From: Helopsaltes ochotensis
Lineage: Eukaryota; Chordata; Aves; Passeriformes; Locustellidae
DNA: 64,000 nucleotides
Reading direction: 5' to 3'
NCBI GenBank assembly: GCA_013400155.1
Contig: VXBM01001071.1
Location: 42,235 to 106,234, forward strand
The translations under genes were made by a program, and so were the position numbers. How positions within the stretch are numbered: the first letter of the stretch is position 1; every line of letters begins with the position of its first letter. This document shows, piece by piece, positions 10,457 through 24,093 of the stretch. Below the pieces are notes generated by a model, which worked only from the letters and a program-made list of their open reading frames with translations, was not told the DNA's origin and searched no databases.

Positions 10457-13429
10457 ATTCCTGCCCTTAGCATCTCATCTACTTGCTTTATAAGAAAGCC
10501 CACCGTAGTCAGCATTCATCCCAGAGACCTGCGATGCCAGCCCAAAAGTGAAGAGCAAGGACAGCTCCATGGGGAGGGAAAGGCAGCTGAGAAGACTTTG
10601 CCACAGCCGTAGCCCACAAGGAGCAGGCTGCCGACCCAACATGAAAACTCACTCTAGTTTTACTTGCGTAACAGATGGAAGCTGAAGTGCTGCCTGCAAA
10701 GTGTTCTTTCAAGGCACTGTTATTATGTAGATAAGAAATGGAAAAGTATGTTGTTTACTATAAGCTCTGCTTCAGGGACACTTTTTAGTCGTGTCTTACT
10801 ATCTAATTAATAATCAAATTGAAGTTGCTGTGCTGAATCAAGGGCAAGGTACAAGGCAAGCAGTTGCAATGCAGATCTCTGAAACAAGAAACATATTTCA
10901 GAGGCAAGGGTTTTTTATCAAAATTGGCAGAAAAAGTTTGGACTTTTTATTTTGTAGTACTAGAAGAGCAAGAGCAACACTGGAATAACCGATGAAGAAA
11001 AAAAATTCCAGGATCAGAAAATCTAGTTCATCATTTGTGTGGGATGTTATAAAATATCCAGAAAAAAATGGCTTCCATGACCTTAAATATATTTTCATCA
11101 TTGCCACACACAGATATAAAACCTCAAAAATCAGTGTTTAGTGTTTTTATTTTGTGGGACAAGCAAAATACCAGTTAAAACTTGCTGTTTATAAACATTA
11201 CAATAGTAAAATATTTCTCCATTGGAAATATTCTTCAGTTACTAAGTAATTTATAGGAATACTGTAATAAGACTTACATAATTTGACTGACGTGGAGGTG
11301 GAAGTTTTTCTAGTAGAGTTTCTTTGTCTTACTGAAGAATTACTGAAAGCTAAGTGAAAAACAATTCCGTTATAAAAATTCATTTGAACATAACAAAAGG
11401 AATGTTCCTGGAAGAAAATCATTACAGTGCAGATGGTGACCTGCTTGTAAAATATGTGATTAGCTAAGGCAAAATTTAGAATAACACTACTTGCTTCTTT
11501 CCTTTGAAAGAAAATCATGGGTTTTGAAGAACTTTGTTGAAAGAGGCTGAAGCATTTCAATACCACTCTGGTAAAATGAATTATTTAATAAGCCTATGAT
11601 GCCTGAACCCTTTGTCCAAGAAAATAAGTCATTCTTAGGACGGACAGAGTAGGTGGAGGTTAATTTACAAGCTGATCCCAAGGCAGGCTATCAAGCATCC
11701 CAGAAGGCATTTCAAGCCAAGATGAAGCATGTCCATGGGCCTGTTTTTAACTGGCACTTGGCAAAATCCATGCCTGCATGCCTGTGTCACACCCCATGTG
11801 CTCACAGCACCTGTCCCAGGGCAAAGGGCTCCCTCCTGCTCTGCACCACACGAGCTTTGTTCCAAAAGGGTTTTGTGCATGGAGTGATGACCACAAGCAC
11901 AATCACAAGGCCCTGCAGAGTCTGTAAGCACCGCCAAGACCAGTTGCTCCTGGAGGTGCTGGGTTTTGCTCCATGAAGGTGCCTTTGCTTCCTGTTAGCC
12001 AAGACAAGCATTGGTCCTCAGTGTGGAGAGAGGGCAAGGATGGAGCAAGTACTGCGGCTCCCCTGGCAGAGGGATTGTCTCTGATGTTTGCAGTTCCCCT
12101 TATCTGTTTTTATCTTCTTTTTGTTGCTACTGCTGCCTGTCATGATATAGTATTTCCTTATTGAATATTTTGCTTTGTGGTTTAGTCAAAACAGATGCAG
12201 TCAGAAATACTTACTCAGTTTAGCCTGGTATAAATGCTCAAGGAGGCTCACTGCTGGGCCACATATATGTTGCAATATTTAAATTTATAATGTAAACCCA
12301 GCTAAATGGGAGAAAGGATAAAAAGGATAAAAAATTAGTAACAAAAGCAGAATAACAAGACAAGTGAGTTGATTCACTTTGAACTCATTGTTTCTGCTAT
12401 TTTGAAGGTTTCTTGGTCCTTCTGGCTGTTGCAGCTACCCTCCCTGCAGCCCGACAGCTTCCACTACAGCAGGTGGCTTGTGCTGTGCGAGTTTACACAA
12501 AGATCAAGAGCTTGAGGGATCGAGAGCCTCCTGAGTAATTCCAGATTTGCTGGGGTAACTTCAGCTACATTGAGAGATGAGAATCTGATCCTCTGTCCTT
12601 AAAGAGATTAGTTTTACGAAGGAGTTATGCAATTCAGAAAAATGAAGGCTGTGGTCCCACATTCCTCTTCTCTTGTTTTACTGTATTTAGCCAGCCTGTC
12701 ATACTGCGGTTGTATGTGATAAACAACTAAAATTTTCAAGTCTACCCAGGGCATTTTATAGTGCAAGGGCATGCATGGGCAATTGCTGCTTCCATATATG
12801 ATGCAGTGTTTTCAAACACGTGACACCAGTGCCAAAAGTCAGCATACTGACAAGAAACGCAACAGCACCTAAATTAAGTAATTAAAATGTTCTGTATTAC
12901 AAAAATCCCATCAATCTCAAATTTTAAGACTGCCTTCACAGCTGTTTGTGCCTGATGAATTCCCATAATCTCTTAAATAGGCTTTCTCCACATATCTTTG
13001 CCTGACAGAGTCAGGGCATTAAGTTTCTATCATTCCAATACCATTCCAAGATTTTTTTTCTTCAGTCTTTTCAACAGTGGATGATATATGTTTGCTGCAT
13101 ATCGTCACCATCCTTCTGAGCTTTACTGAAGTATGCTACAAAATCCCAGAGTTACCTTCTTGCAAATGTACTTTTGTTTCAATAATCTCTGTAAAAAAAA
13201 GAGAAAAATAAAAAAAGAGCAAGAAACTCTACTAGAGCTCATCTCTGACTTTCTTTTCCACAAAGAGGATTTTCCCCCTTTGCTTACAAGAGATGACACC
13301 TCCTTCACCTGAAAATGGATGGGATTCTGAATTCCATGACATTACAGAAAGGCAAAACAGAGGTATGGTATGACACCACTTCCTGCAACTTCATGCTTTT
13401 GAGCCAACTTTCATTATCCAAGAGACTTA
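10457..13429. other. Unique non-coding sequence, no gene seen
   Basis: Mostly AT-rich, with a more GC-rich stretch at 11.65-12.1 kb where several short frames overlap (up to 107 codons on plus). A short tandem AAGGATAAAAAGGATAAAAA lies near 12314-12333. Minus-strand frames at 11.2-11.7 kb reach 122 codons but have no recognisable domain. No repeats were recognised. Confidence 0.45.
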
Positions 13430-13740
13430 AATATGGGGCAGGTCATCCTCAGAGGAGACCCAGAGGCCCCATGGAGCAGGGATGGTGCTGACAACAGGTA
13501 GCTGGCAAGTGTCACCTGTGGTGCCACCCATCTGGGACCTGCAGCAGAGCAGCACAGACTCGCATCTCCTTCCTCCCTTCTTTGTAGCCCTTGTGCTCCC
13601 CATGGCAGCCCCGACCTCCCTGTTGGCAACCACAAGGGCTTCTCTTCAGGGAGAGGCTGTCCCTCTCCAGGAATCCAGAACACTAAACCCACAGATACTC
13701 AGTCCCAGCTCCTTGATGGAGTTCTGCCACAAGTGACCTG
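13430..13740. other. GC-rich patch with overlapping open frames
   Basis: A second local rise in GC. Open frames overlap on both strands (84 codons on plus, 92 and 68 on minus). This again reflects few stop codons rather than coding. It contains no CR1 block that I can place with confidence. Confidence 0.35.
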
Positions 13741-16700
13741 ATGAAGTAATGAAGTGAGGACTTGCAAAAAACATGGAATTGGAAACAATGAAGTTTTATG
13801 CCCTGGAACAAGTTATTAATTGTAGGCAATCCATGTTGTAAGCATAGTAACTTGAGACCAGATACACATTATTACTAACGATCTGAGCCAATGCCATGCC
13901 CTGAATCTGAAGCTAATCATGAAAATATTTCTCTCACACCCACTCACTATAACAACAAATGCAGCCAAGTGTAATAAATTACCCTTTTTTGTTGATCTGC
14001 GTATGTCCAGAGTTTGCTGACTTTCTGTTAAGATAATTCCAACAAGAACAGCATAAAACTTCTCTAGCTGACACACTATCAGTAATTGGACTTCTTGAGA
14101 ATTATTTTGCCTGGTTTTACCACCCCAAGAAGATATTAATAGATAAACAGAAACAGTGAAAAGAAGAAGAAAGATTAATGCATTAAAAATTGAGCACAAC
14201 CAGGTCTTTTAGGTAAACATACATACCCCAGCCTCCCGCTGGTGACACACAATTTTCTGGAAAGGTTACACACTTCACATGAAAGTCTTAGTCGTAACAT
14301 GTGCCAACTTCATGTTCCGGCATGGCTCCTCTGCCCACTGCGGTCCCAGGCGCCAGGCAGCTCTCCAAGCTCACAGAGCAGTTCTGTCTGACCTCCTGCC
14401 TCTGTCTCCTCCCGTGGCCTGTTCTGACCATATTTTATCTCATCCATGGCCATCCACACGTGCTCAGGCCCAAGGCAATGAGGTCAGTCAACATCACGAA
14501 GCACAGGTCAATCAAACTCGCCGTGCTTTACTTACTGCTGCTCTCATGGCCTTTTCCATGATGGTCCAGTCAGTAACTCTTGTCCTCTCAAAATCAGTGC
14601 CTAGCTATTTTCCTTGTCACCTCTCCACTTCAGAGCTCGCCCCAGACTGGACAAATGTTATTTAGCAACTCCCTTTTACAGAGCTTTTCCCCCCAAATTT
14701 AATCCTTAAAGCAATCATCCATTTTGGATGGTACAGGTGCTCAAGTAATAAAACCAGGATTAGTGGGGAAATGTGCTACCGTGAAAAATTCTTGGGGGTA
14801 TGAATTGCATTATGAAGGTTAATCATCTACCAGTTAGCACAAGCAGCTCTTTTATAGCATTAAACTGTCTGTAGTAACATAAAATGCAGTGTTGGAATGT
14901 AGCAAATGCACCAAAATGCCACCAAAAAAAATCATATCCATGAATACATATTTTCCATCCCAAATGAAACTATTCCTCCCTTGAAAGAAACAGATGTTAA
15001 TGGCAAAGTTGGCATCTCTTTTAGACTGATGAGTTTTGCCAATTTAAAAACTTTTAGCTAGTATTCAAGGGTATGATTTTGATCAGTCACTGTTTTACCA
15101 TGGAAATTGAAGGAAAAATGAAATCTTCCCAAGATGATGAATCTTAATCACAGCAGAGAAAAAGAATATTTTGTGCTACTTCTGTAGAAACGGTGATAAA
15201 ACTATAAGAAAATAAACTGAGGTAGACTGGCAGCTCAATTACACAGCACCACTGAAAGCAAAATTTTTATGGTTTAAAATATAACAATGCTCAGTACTCT
15301 CTTTTGGCCTCAATTGATAGAGCAACACAATTTAAAAACTGTTAATGTTTTCATTTCACTGTATTTCCCCTTTGAAATTCCTAGTCAGGATTGAGTAGTA
15401 ACACAGTGGTCAGAAAACATGCCTAAAATATTATGAAAGCAATATTACTTTTCCATTTGTCACTTGCAATAAAGTGAGATGATACACTAAGATCACCACT
15501 ACTTTTTCTTAACTTCTGTTTGTGGTAGCTGAAAACATCTGTCCCACACACAGAAGTGCAGAACACAGTCAGCTCACAGGGCATGAAACGTCAACTCTTT
15601 CCAGGCCAAACAGATGCAAAAACAGAGGGACCTATCACTGGAGTCTTAAAAGTGCAGAGTTGCCTGCCTGACCCTGCATGTTAAGTACCAAGAGCAGTGT
15701 GAATAACATCAATTTTATCAGAAACTCTGAAATTTGCTAGTGATGATCTATACTTCACTGTGGACCCTTTCGTTCCTAATCCAGTCATAGCAAAAACTAT
15801 GAAAATACACCCAGGAAGAGGCTTTGATCATGGGTGGTTCCATGCTTCATGATATTCATCCTGCACACTGCTGGATAAGACAGCAATCGAAATTTGATCC
15901 AGGCCAGGAACAGACACACAACTACATTTTTGTTGAATAGGCCAAATCATTATACTGTTACACAGGCTGCAGAAGGCCAGAACATCTGACACAAAGAAAT
16001 GTTGCTGGCATAAGGTTAACTCCTAAATACTGAACGAGCAGAAGTCAACATTGGATGAGTGCTTTAATCCACAAGGCCACAGCATTTCTGATCTGATAAC
16101 CAGGACCAAAAAGTTAGATGGATTTATGATAGGCCCAGCATTCAGTACGAGGAAAACAAATCTTGCAACAGCAACTCAGTTTATAAGAAAACTGATGATT
16201 AATCAGAGAATGGTCTTGCCTTCAGAGAAGTTACTAAGGTTTTCAATATACTGCCTGTGTTTTCCATAACTAGTCCAGACTTTATTTCATAAAAATATTA
16301 TGAGAATAGAACTGCTCAGTCAGAAAAGAAACAGAAACTTGAATTTTATAAATATGGAGTCAAGGAAATGAAGACTTGACCAACAAGTGGGAGGGATGGG
16401 GAGGACCTGCTATAGTCATCCACCCTCCTTGCGTGCTCAGTCAGGTCTGTGGGAGACAAAACAGTGTCCTCTACTTCTCCTATAATGAAAATTATTTCAG
16501 ACTGATCTGTCGTTCCCATAAAAGTCAGAGTGGAGCTTAATGCTCTTTAACACAACTATTAACATGTTACTAAATCCTCAAACAGCATATTAAGGATGTT
16601 TCCAATAGGAATTACCACTCTTTGGAGCAGCCTAGGATCGTTGTTAATATTCAGTTCTTGTCAGTCATCCTCCATACACCAACACTAAGAGACAAAAATA

Positions 16701-19700
16701 GCAACACAATTTTGGAGAAGGATATTCTCCAATGTAAACAGTTTATAAATTAAGGGAGGTTTTTAGATTAGCTATATATCACCAGCAGAGCCGGTTAAGT
16801 ATGGCACAAAGTAAATTGTCCATTAAAACAAAAGAAAACCTTCCATATTTTCTCAGCCTGCTAGAAAGAAAAATTACTGAAATTGTTCTTTTTTCTGTCT
16901 CTGTTTAAAGTGTTATTGGACTGAACTCTGGATAACACCCAGGAATCTGGAGCCTCCTCTCTGACTAAATGCACATTTTCTAGAATGGAGCTGGAATTAG
17001 CACACAGCTTCATGTTTCAGATAACCTGCCTTTAAGTTACAAGCAATATATTACAAAATACTCAAAAATTACTCCTCCCCTGCTAAACAACAACAAAAAA
17101 AAAGCCCGCAGTAATAATAGCTGATAGTTGAAATGCACAGAACATATACACAGATTGCAGTATGACCAGTCCAAACTACAAATCCCAAACTGTCTTCTAG
17201 TAAACACCCCACCTTGCTGATCTTCCCTAGGGGTATATCCATGTCACTTCTAAGACACAGGCAGAGCAGCATGTGGTGGAACAGAAGAAACATATGGTTT
17301 GTGGTTCATGCCTATGCCCTATTTGACAGTTGTGGGTTTAATAAAAGCTGGTTGGCTTAGGTTAAATTACTGGTGCAAAACCAATCAGACATAGTTTGGG
17401 CATGTGCACGTGTCCTCATGGGCAGGGATCCCAACGCATGGCGTGTGCGTATGTGTGCAGGAAATGTCTGTGTGTGGTATGTGGGAACACTCTCTGTTCT
17501 CACTGGTGCTTAAGGAGAGATCCAAGGTAAAAGACAGCAGTCACTGAACCACAGAGAGAAGCAAGGCTAGGCAAAGGAAAAGATAATGAAGAAAAAAACT
17601 AAGGGAAATTGGAATACAGAATAAAGGGAGGAAATGAAAAACTGACGGTACGCATAGCAGAAGGATAAATCTGTGGCTAACGTACAGGACAAAGAGTCCT
17701 TGCCAAGCACCATGTGTAACCACAGTCACATCTTCCCTTATTATTTCAGTTAACACATCAGCCAAGCAAGGGAAATACTGAGCTAACGCAGGTAGGAAAG
17801 ATCACAGAGAGTCCTGCGAGTTATGCTGCTGACTTGCTGTTAGCACAAAATGAACTAAAGGTGTCCCAACCTTTGTGGTTCAAAAGTCAAATAAAGCCCA
17901 TTATTTTGAAGAGGTCAGAGCTCCAATGAACACCTGCTGACAAGACTTTTGCCTTGTCTTGATCTGCACCCCAAAATCACCTGGGAGGGGCTAGCCATGG
18001 GGAGGCAGGGGCATCACTGCTCTTTGGGAGGGAACTCAGGTGACAGGGGCCAGTGGGGACAATGAAAGCAGTCCCCAGCCTGTCCATTTTCAATGGGACC
18101 AGCAGCTATTCATAGCTGACCACACTCGGCTTCTCCTTTCCTTCTTCTACCACCACCAACTCAGGGTGTGGAACTCAAAGCAATCACCTGCGAAAATCTC
18201 CCCTTGGCTCCTTGGCTACTTCCATAGAGATGCAAGAATTTGAGGAGGCCAAATCCAGTGCAAACCCAAACTCTGTTCCACCCAGTGCAGCAGGGGAGCA
18301 GAGGAGCTGGGCAGGGTACAGGCTGCCGGGCCCCCAGCTCACACTGTGGCTACAGCTGTAAGCCCAGCAGCAGCCACACCGAAAGTGCCAACACCCTGCT
18401 TTGTGTTTTCCCAGGGAGGACTCCCCCAGTGCAGTTTGGGAATCTCATTTTGTACACAATGAAGTTTTTTCTCCAAAACAAAGTTGTCCAAAGGTGCCAA
18501 AAGTGACGACCACCCAGCCCTAAGTAAAGGAAGCCCCAGGCAACCCAATAACATTTGCTCACTTCTACTGCAATCCCAAAAATAGCTGTTGCTCCAGAAA
18601 CTACTTCAGGCCTCTTCAGAGCAGCTGGTGGATCTGAAAGCTGTCTTTTACTTTTCCACGGTATCTCTGCTGACCTAGCCAGCAACCCGGTCTCCTAATT
18701 TGGTAGCAATCCTCTGGCTTCTCCTGCTGTGGGCTGTGTGTTTGCTTGCAGACCAAGGAAACTGCTGCCAGGCAAGGATCTGTTTCAGCACAGCAAAAGG
18801 TAGTGGAGGAGTATTTCTGGGATGATGAAACCTGCACCCCAGACATCTTGGACCCATATGCAGTAAGAGAATAAGGAAGCATGAGAAAAGAATGAGTGGT
18901 TGGGTATGGCCCAGGCAAAAAACAAGACCCTTAATAAAGAATATGCACCATTGATACCTAATTTTGCCTCACAAAACACAGTTCTTTAACATTCTGGGGA
19001 CAGACACATCCTCCTCCATCTCCTCAGTTCACCCCTTGATTCAGGGAAACTCTCTCTCAGGCACACATGCTACTCAGCGAGTTATGGGGTTTACATCTCA
19101 GCTGGACTGAAAAAACGCTCCTATGGAAAACATCCCAAATTTTCAGCCAGGTTGTCACAGCATTGAATCAGGTAGAGCAAGACCCTGAACCTGGCTCCTC
19201 ACACTCAGATGATGGGGTGGGAGACGTCTATCACTACTAGTTCATAAGGAGTTTTTTGCTTTCATATCTGTATTTGCCAACAGGAATCCTACCCTAGATC
19301 CAAAAAAATTCACAACATAGAAAGTTTTTGCTTGTATAATTAGAAATTTCTGTTACAAAACATATTTTTAAGAATTTGCAGCCATCTCTATAAAAGTTTC
19401 TCCTTTTGTACTCACAGTCCCCGCATGTGCTCTGTAAGTGTGCAATAACTAAATTTTAGTGTGCTTCTCCTATAAAAAGCACATACAAACATGAAGGCAG
19501 AAGGGAATGCTCCCTGTATTTCAGCTGCAAGGACCCTCTATGCAAGTACTGAGAAGCAACTGCAAAGAGTCCTGCTTCCCCCATGAGATGGAAACACATA
19601 AATTCCAAATAATTCAAGGTGAGCCAAAGAGAAAAATCGCCCAGGCAGGATAAGAAATTCCAGCTGCACGCTGACCGCAATAGAAATCAAGACAACTGTT

Positions 19701-20464
19701 CAAAGAGCTGTGCCAGGCATCCAGATGCTGCTGCTGGCATCAGAAGATCTTCCACAGTCCGATAGCAGCTGGTTCCAGGGATGGCAGCCAAAGCCTGCAC
19801 ATAAATAAGAGAAAAGGAGAGACAGGGGGAGAATTGACAGCTCACCACCCGATCAGCACCATTCCTACTATATGGGTATATGCATGTTCGTTATTAATCA
19901 TTTTTATATTAAAAAAACAAGATTGATACCAGAGCCTATGACCTTGGAATGAATAGGACTGACATCTGCAAAAACCTCACTGCTCATGTAGGCAGGGCCA
20001 CTGCAGGCAATTCTTAAGGACACCTAGACGAGAAAGAAAAACTGCTTGAGAGCATGGAGCCAGAGCCTTCCCTCAAGTTTCCCTGTTTCTGCAGAGTGTT
20101 CTGTTTTAAAATGTTTACTTCTTTGTTACTGGAGCAATCAGGGGTTTTCAAATGTTCCATACACCTGTAGCTATCCCCCTTCCTCTCAAACTGCTGCCAA
20201 CCTTCTGCTGCTGACACCCTCCTTCAGCCTCATGGCACATGGTCTGGGCACTGCACCAAGGAATCGCCTCAAACTGAAGGGCTGTTATGTGTCAAGTAAT
20301 TGGGAGCCACTTGAAATGCCCCTATAATTAGCTGTCCCCAAGGTGTTCTTCCCAGGCAGTTTCACGCATGCCTGTGGCTCAGAAATCACATGTTGTATAT
20401 ACTCCTTGCACTCCCAGCAAGCTGAGACTGATAAAACAAGTCACCAAAGTGCAGGAGCTTAAGT
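13741..20464. other. Long unique stretch, no gene seen
   Basis: About 6.7 kb of mostly AT-rich sequence. The longest frames are 128 codons (plus, 14279-14665) and 127 codons (minus, 13816-14199), neither with a recognisable domain. TG-rich sequence lies near 17.4-17.5 kb, and GC is higher at 14.3-14.5 and 18.0-18.4 kb. No RNA gene, transposon or promoter was recognised. Confidence 0.45.
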
Positions 20465-20966
20465 TTCCCCTCTACTCTGCTGTGCCTCTCTACTTTTCTC
20501 TGGTGAGATCCTACCTGGAGTGCTGTGTCCAGCTCTGGGGGCTCCAGCACAAGACTGACATGGTCCTGTTGGAGTGGGTCCACAAGGCTGGAGCCTCTCT
20601 CCTATGAAGACAGCCTAAGAGAACTGGGTTTACTCAGGCTGGAGAAGAAGTTTCAGGGAGACCCCAGAGGACCTTCAAACCTGAAGGGGGCTACATGTAG
20701 TAACATGTAACATGTAGTAACAGTCTTGAAAGAGGGGAAGTTGAAACTGGACATAGAGGAATAATTTTTTAGGATGATTGTGATGAGACACTGAAACAGG
20801 TTGCACTGTTGTAGATGCTGCAATCCTGGCAGTGTTCAAGGCCAGGCTGGGTGGAGCTTTTAGCCACCTGGTCTAGTAGAAGGTGTCCCTGCCCGTGACA
20901 GGGATTCCATGCCCACGGGATCTTTAGGAGACCTTCAACCCAAACTCATTCTTTGGTCCTGTAATT
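20465..20966 (+). mobile_element. CR1-family LINE, 5'-truncated 3' end, plus orientation
   Basis: The plus-strand frame reads a decayed tail of the CR1 reverse-transcriptase ORF. Residues VRSYLECCVQLWGLQHKTDM then VLLEWV are the C-terminal motif common to CR1 copies. After that come CCAGAGGACCTTC, CTGAAGGGGGCTAC, GACACTGAAACAGGTTGC, GTTCAAGGCCAGGCTGGGTG, CACCTGGTCTAGTAGAAGGT and GTCCCTGCCCGTGACAGGG, ending near ATTCTTTGGTCCTG. A 13-base unit (ACATGTAGTAACA) is repeated at 20693-20705 and 20710-20722, a small local duplication not expected in the element. The coding frame is broken and the 5' end is missing. Confidence 0.93.
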
Positions 20967-23900
20967 CCAAGTAAGGTGGAACTGGCAAACAGAAGTAGTG
21001 ACTGATAGAGAGTAACTAAAAGTGTCTGAGTTTGGTGTCTTCTTCTGGGCACATTTCAAGTAGCCAGAGTTCAGTCACTGTTGTGACACAGTGGAAAAAA
21101 ATTATTGTGGTTTACATAGGGATGGGGCAATTAACTTGGACACTATATTCAAGTTACATAGGACAGAATGGATTAAGATGGAGCATCACCAGGAGGAAGA
21201 AAATGTCCTCTGACATGAAAAGGTTACAGAGGGAAAACTTCCAGGATGGACAGAGTTGGCGTGCAGCTCAGCCAGGGGATCCCGTTCCCAGGCCTTTGCT
21301 AACAGCAGCAGTAAATCTAATTCTCATGAGAGAGATAAGCTTGTCCTTAATAAGGGATGTGTACTGTATCAACTAGAGATGCATGTTCCTCTCTCTTACA
21401 TGGAGAAAGGGATACAACAAATACATTGTTCTTGGTAAAGTCCTTAGTTATCAAATGACCCCAAAAGAAAAACATTTTTCAGTAACTCTCAGTGATATTT
21501 CTGTTAGTGTCTCCAGTAAAATTAAACTCCTGAAATCCTTTGCCCAACCAGAACAGACCAGAGGTATAGCCTGGCCCAGTGTCAGGTCACCCAGTCCCTG
21601 GAGACACCCAGAGGGGAGAACAAGGGCACAGCAAATGTAGCCATACAGCTCAGTCCTGTCCGCCCCCCGAGAGAGGAGCCTCTCCAGCTACATCACAGGG
21701 GCAGGTGTGCAGAGAGGACCTGGCCCTGTATACCTGTTTGGGGGTATTATCTTGGAACAGATAAGACTCAATGTCCCTTTGCACATAGAAAAGGTTAGGT
21801 GTGCTTCCAAAGTCCATTTCTGGGTGAGTTTCACCTAAAACAACTTCAGCTTGAGGGCAGGGATGGATCAGGCAACTGCTTCAAAAATTGTCTCTGGTTT
21901 TTCTTCTTTCTTTCTCTAGAACCCCTAACTTTTTTTTTCTCTCTTTTTGACAGCTACTGAACTGTGTCTACAAAATTACCTGTTATGAACCTAAGATCTT
22001 AGTCCTAAGGCTCAGCAAATTGCTTAGATCCACTACCAGCAGTGAAAAATTAGACATTAGAAACCTGAATCATGACCAGCTTTTTCTAGGTTCTTTTAAG
22101 GATCAGATCACAATTATGGTCAAATATATCTCATCCCCAAAACCACAATTAATTCCTCCATCAGACTTTCTCTCAACATTCCTGGCCACCAGTGAGCTTC
22201 AAATGAACTACTTACTTTGACTAAGTATCTCAGAGAAAGATGCTATTTTCTTCCACTTTGCAGAATAAAAATGTTATAGTTGGAGGCACTGGGCAAGCCA
22301 GTGTGGTGAAAAGCAGGAAGAGTAATTGTACTCTTACAAATAAGGTCACCACATGAGTAAGTCTGGCTGCTGGCATCTCTGCAAGACTGAAAGGAAGTCC
22401 TCTACACCACCAGAGAAGTTTCCCAAGCTCCAATTGTATCAAATTAAATAATCCAGTCTCAGAAAAAGAGGATCCTCAACTTAGAAGTAACATGTATGTT
22501 TTATCACAGCTCCAAGGGGTCCCTGGAGCAAAGGGCCAAGGTATGCCAGTGATCCTAGTTGCACAACACGGAGGAGACCCCATCAGAGATGACAAAAATC
22601 ATGTCTCACCAACCCTTTGTGGGTCTGCCTGAGTGCTTTAAGTGCATTTGTTTTCTTTCTTGACCAAACCTGATCCTTATAAAAATCATTATAAATCAAC
22701 CCTGGCCTAGAATATTGTTCTGCTAAAAATACAAGCGCTCTTTGGTTCCTCTTATGCCTGCTCAGCAAAATAACAACCTGCTGTTGGAGATTCAATGACA
22801 TTGTGCCTAACTGGGCTGCACCAGGGGTGCTAGGACAAAGGCTGGGAATGACCTGAGCAAACAGCTGAGAGAGGAGACAGAAATTCCTGACTTTGGTGTC
22901 ATCCTAGTTGGAACACCTCCTGCCTCAGGCCCATGGGCTCTGGAGGTGGTGACTTCACAAGAGATAAACTGTACTGGAGATGGAGATGTGGTCCTCAAGG
23001 GAGGCAGCCAGTATTCCCATCTAGTCAAGCATCTCCTGGAGTCTTCCTTTGGTAAGAATTCACCACATCTAAACTGCTCTAGAAACCATCAGCTTCTTAA
23101 ATCAATAGAATTTTTCTAATAAACTTACGTTTTTATTATAAGAATTTAAAATTCTTGAAAGTATTCCTCTTCATGTGAGTTATACATGATAGAGAAGTTT
23201 CTTACAATAGTTTTCCCTTCATTTATCATGTCCTGAATAACCAATCTGCTGGCCCTTGTCCAGAAATAACAGAACTATTCCCACATTAATGCTGATAAAG
23301 TTTTCTTCAAATCATCCTGAATTTTCTTCCCTATTCGATATTACATGCACAAGAAAAAAACATGGACAGATACATTAAAATGTACTAAAATAAAGAATCA
23401 CAACAAAATAGGAAATAGGTTTACTGCAACTTTATATACTGAAAACAAGGTGTGGTCACATCAAGGCAAACTCCAGAACAAGAAGTCAGTCAACTCAGCA
23501 TGAAATTAAACAAATATGCAAGGAAGAAGGACTACAAGAAGGTCCAGATTTCATCCAAGGATGCAAGTTCAAAGGGGAGGCAAGGTGACAGCTCAGGGTC
23601 CATAAACCTTCTTGCATGCATGGAGAGTAGGAACTGGTTGTCAACAGAGGTAATAAAAACCATCTTGCAATATTCCACAGAACCAATTGGCTATTGGTAG
23701 GAGCTTGCTAAAGCAAGTGTTCAGGGACTGCAAGAGATTGATATCTCTAATCTGCACACTCTAGGATTTTGATTTTCATTTTGCTGTCTCACCTCTAAAA
23801 GGAGGTAGAGAAAAAAGGGAAAACATCAATCCACTCAATTTATCTTTTCAGTAAGACATCCTGGAAGATTAACTGCAGCCCACTTTCAATACAAGAAATC

Positions 23901-23995
23901 AAAGGATTGTGCAGGAAGGGCTGAGGGGAGTAACTGAAATAATCCAATAATTGGATTCAAACACTGGACCCAGCTCTCAAATCTAATGCCCAATC
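20967..23995. other. Unique non-coding sequence, no gene seen
   Basis: No open frame over 114 codons and no recognisable repeat. At 23941-23957 lies a 17-base perfect inverted repeat (AATCCAAT, one A, ATTGGATT), 38 bases before the next A-rich tract. It is short enough to be chance. Confidence 0.45.
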
Positions 23996-24017
23996 AAAAA
24001 AAAAAAAAGAAAAAAAG

Positions 24018-24074
<57 letters not shown>

Positions 24075-24093
24075 AAAAAAGAAAAAAAAAAAG
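23996..24093. repeat. A-rich tract with scattered G
   Basis: About 98 positions of A are interrupted by single G at the left end (four or more A between G) and again near the right end, with a long pure A run between. It may be a mononucleotide microsatellite, or the tail of a retroposed sequence with point changes. No AATAAA lies in the 60 bases upstream and no target-site duplication was found, so retroposition is not supported. Confidence 0.93.

Noticed and set aside
13816..14199. 127-codon minus-strand frame with a hydrophobic N-terminus, like a membrane protein
   Set aside because: Hydrophobic runs are expected from T-rich codons. There is no other support and no known family.
23941..23957. 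17-base inverted repeat AATCCAAT-A-ATTGGATT
   Set aside because: Perfect but short. Inverted repeats of this size are expected by chance a few times in 64 kb and no motif family fits.
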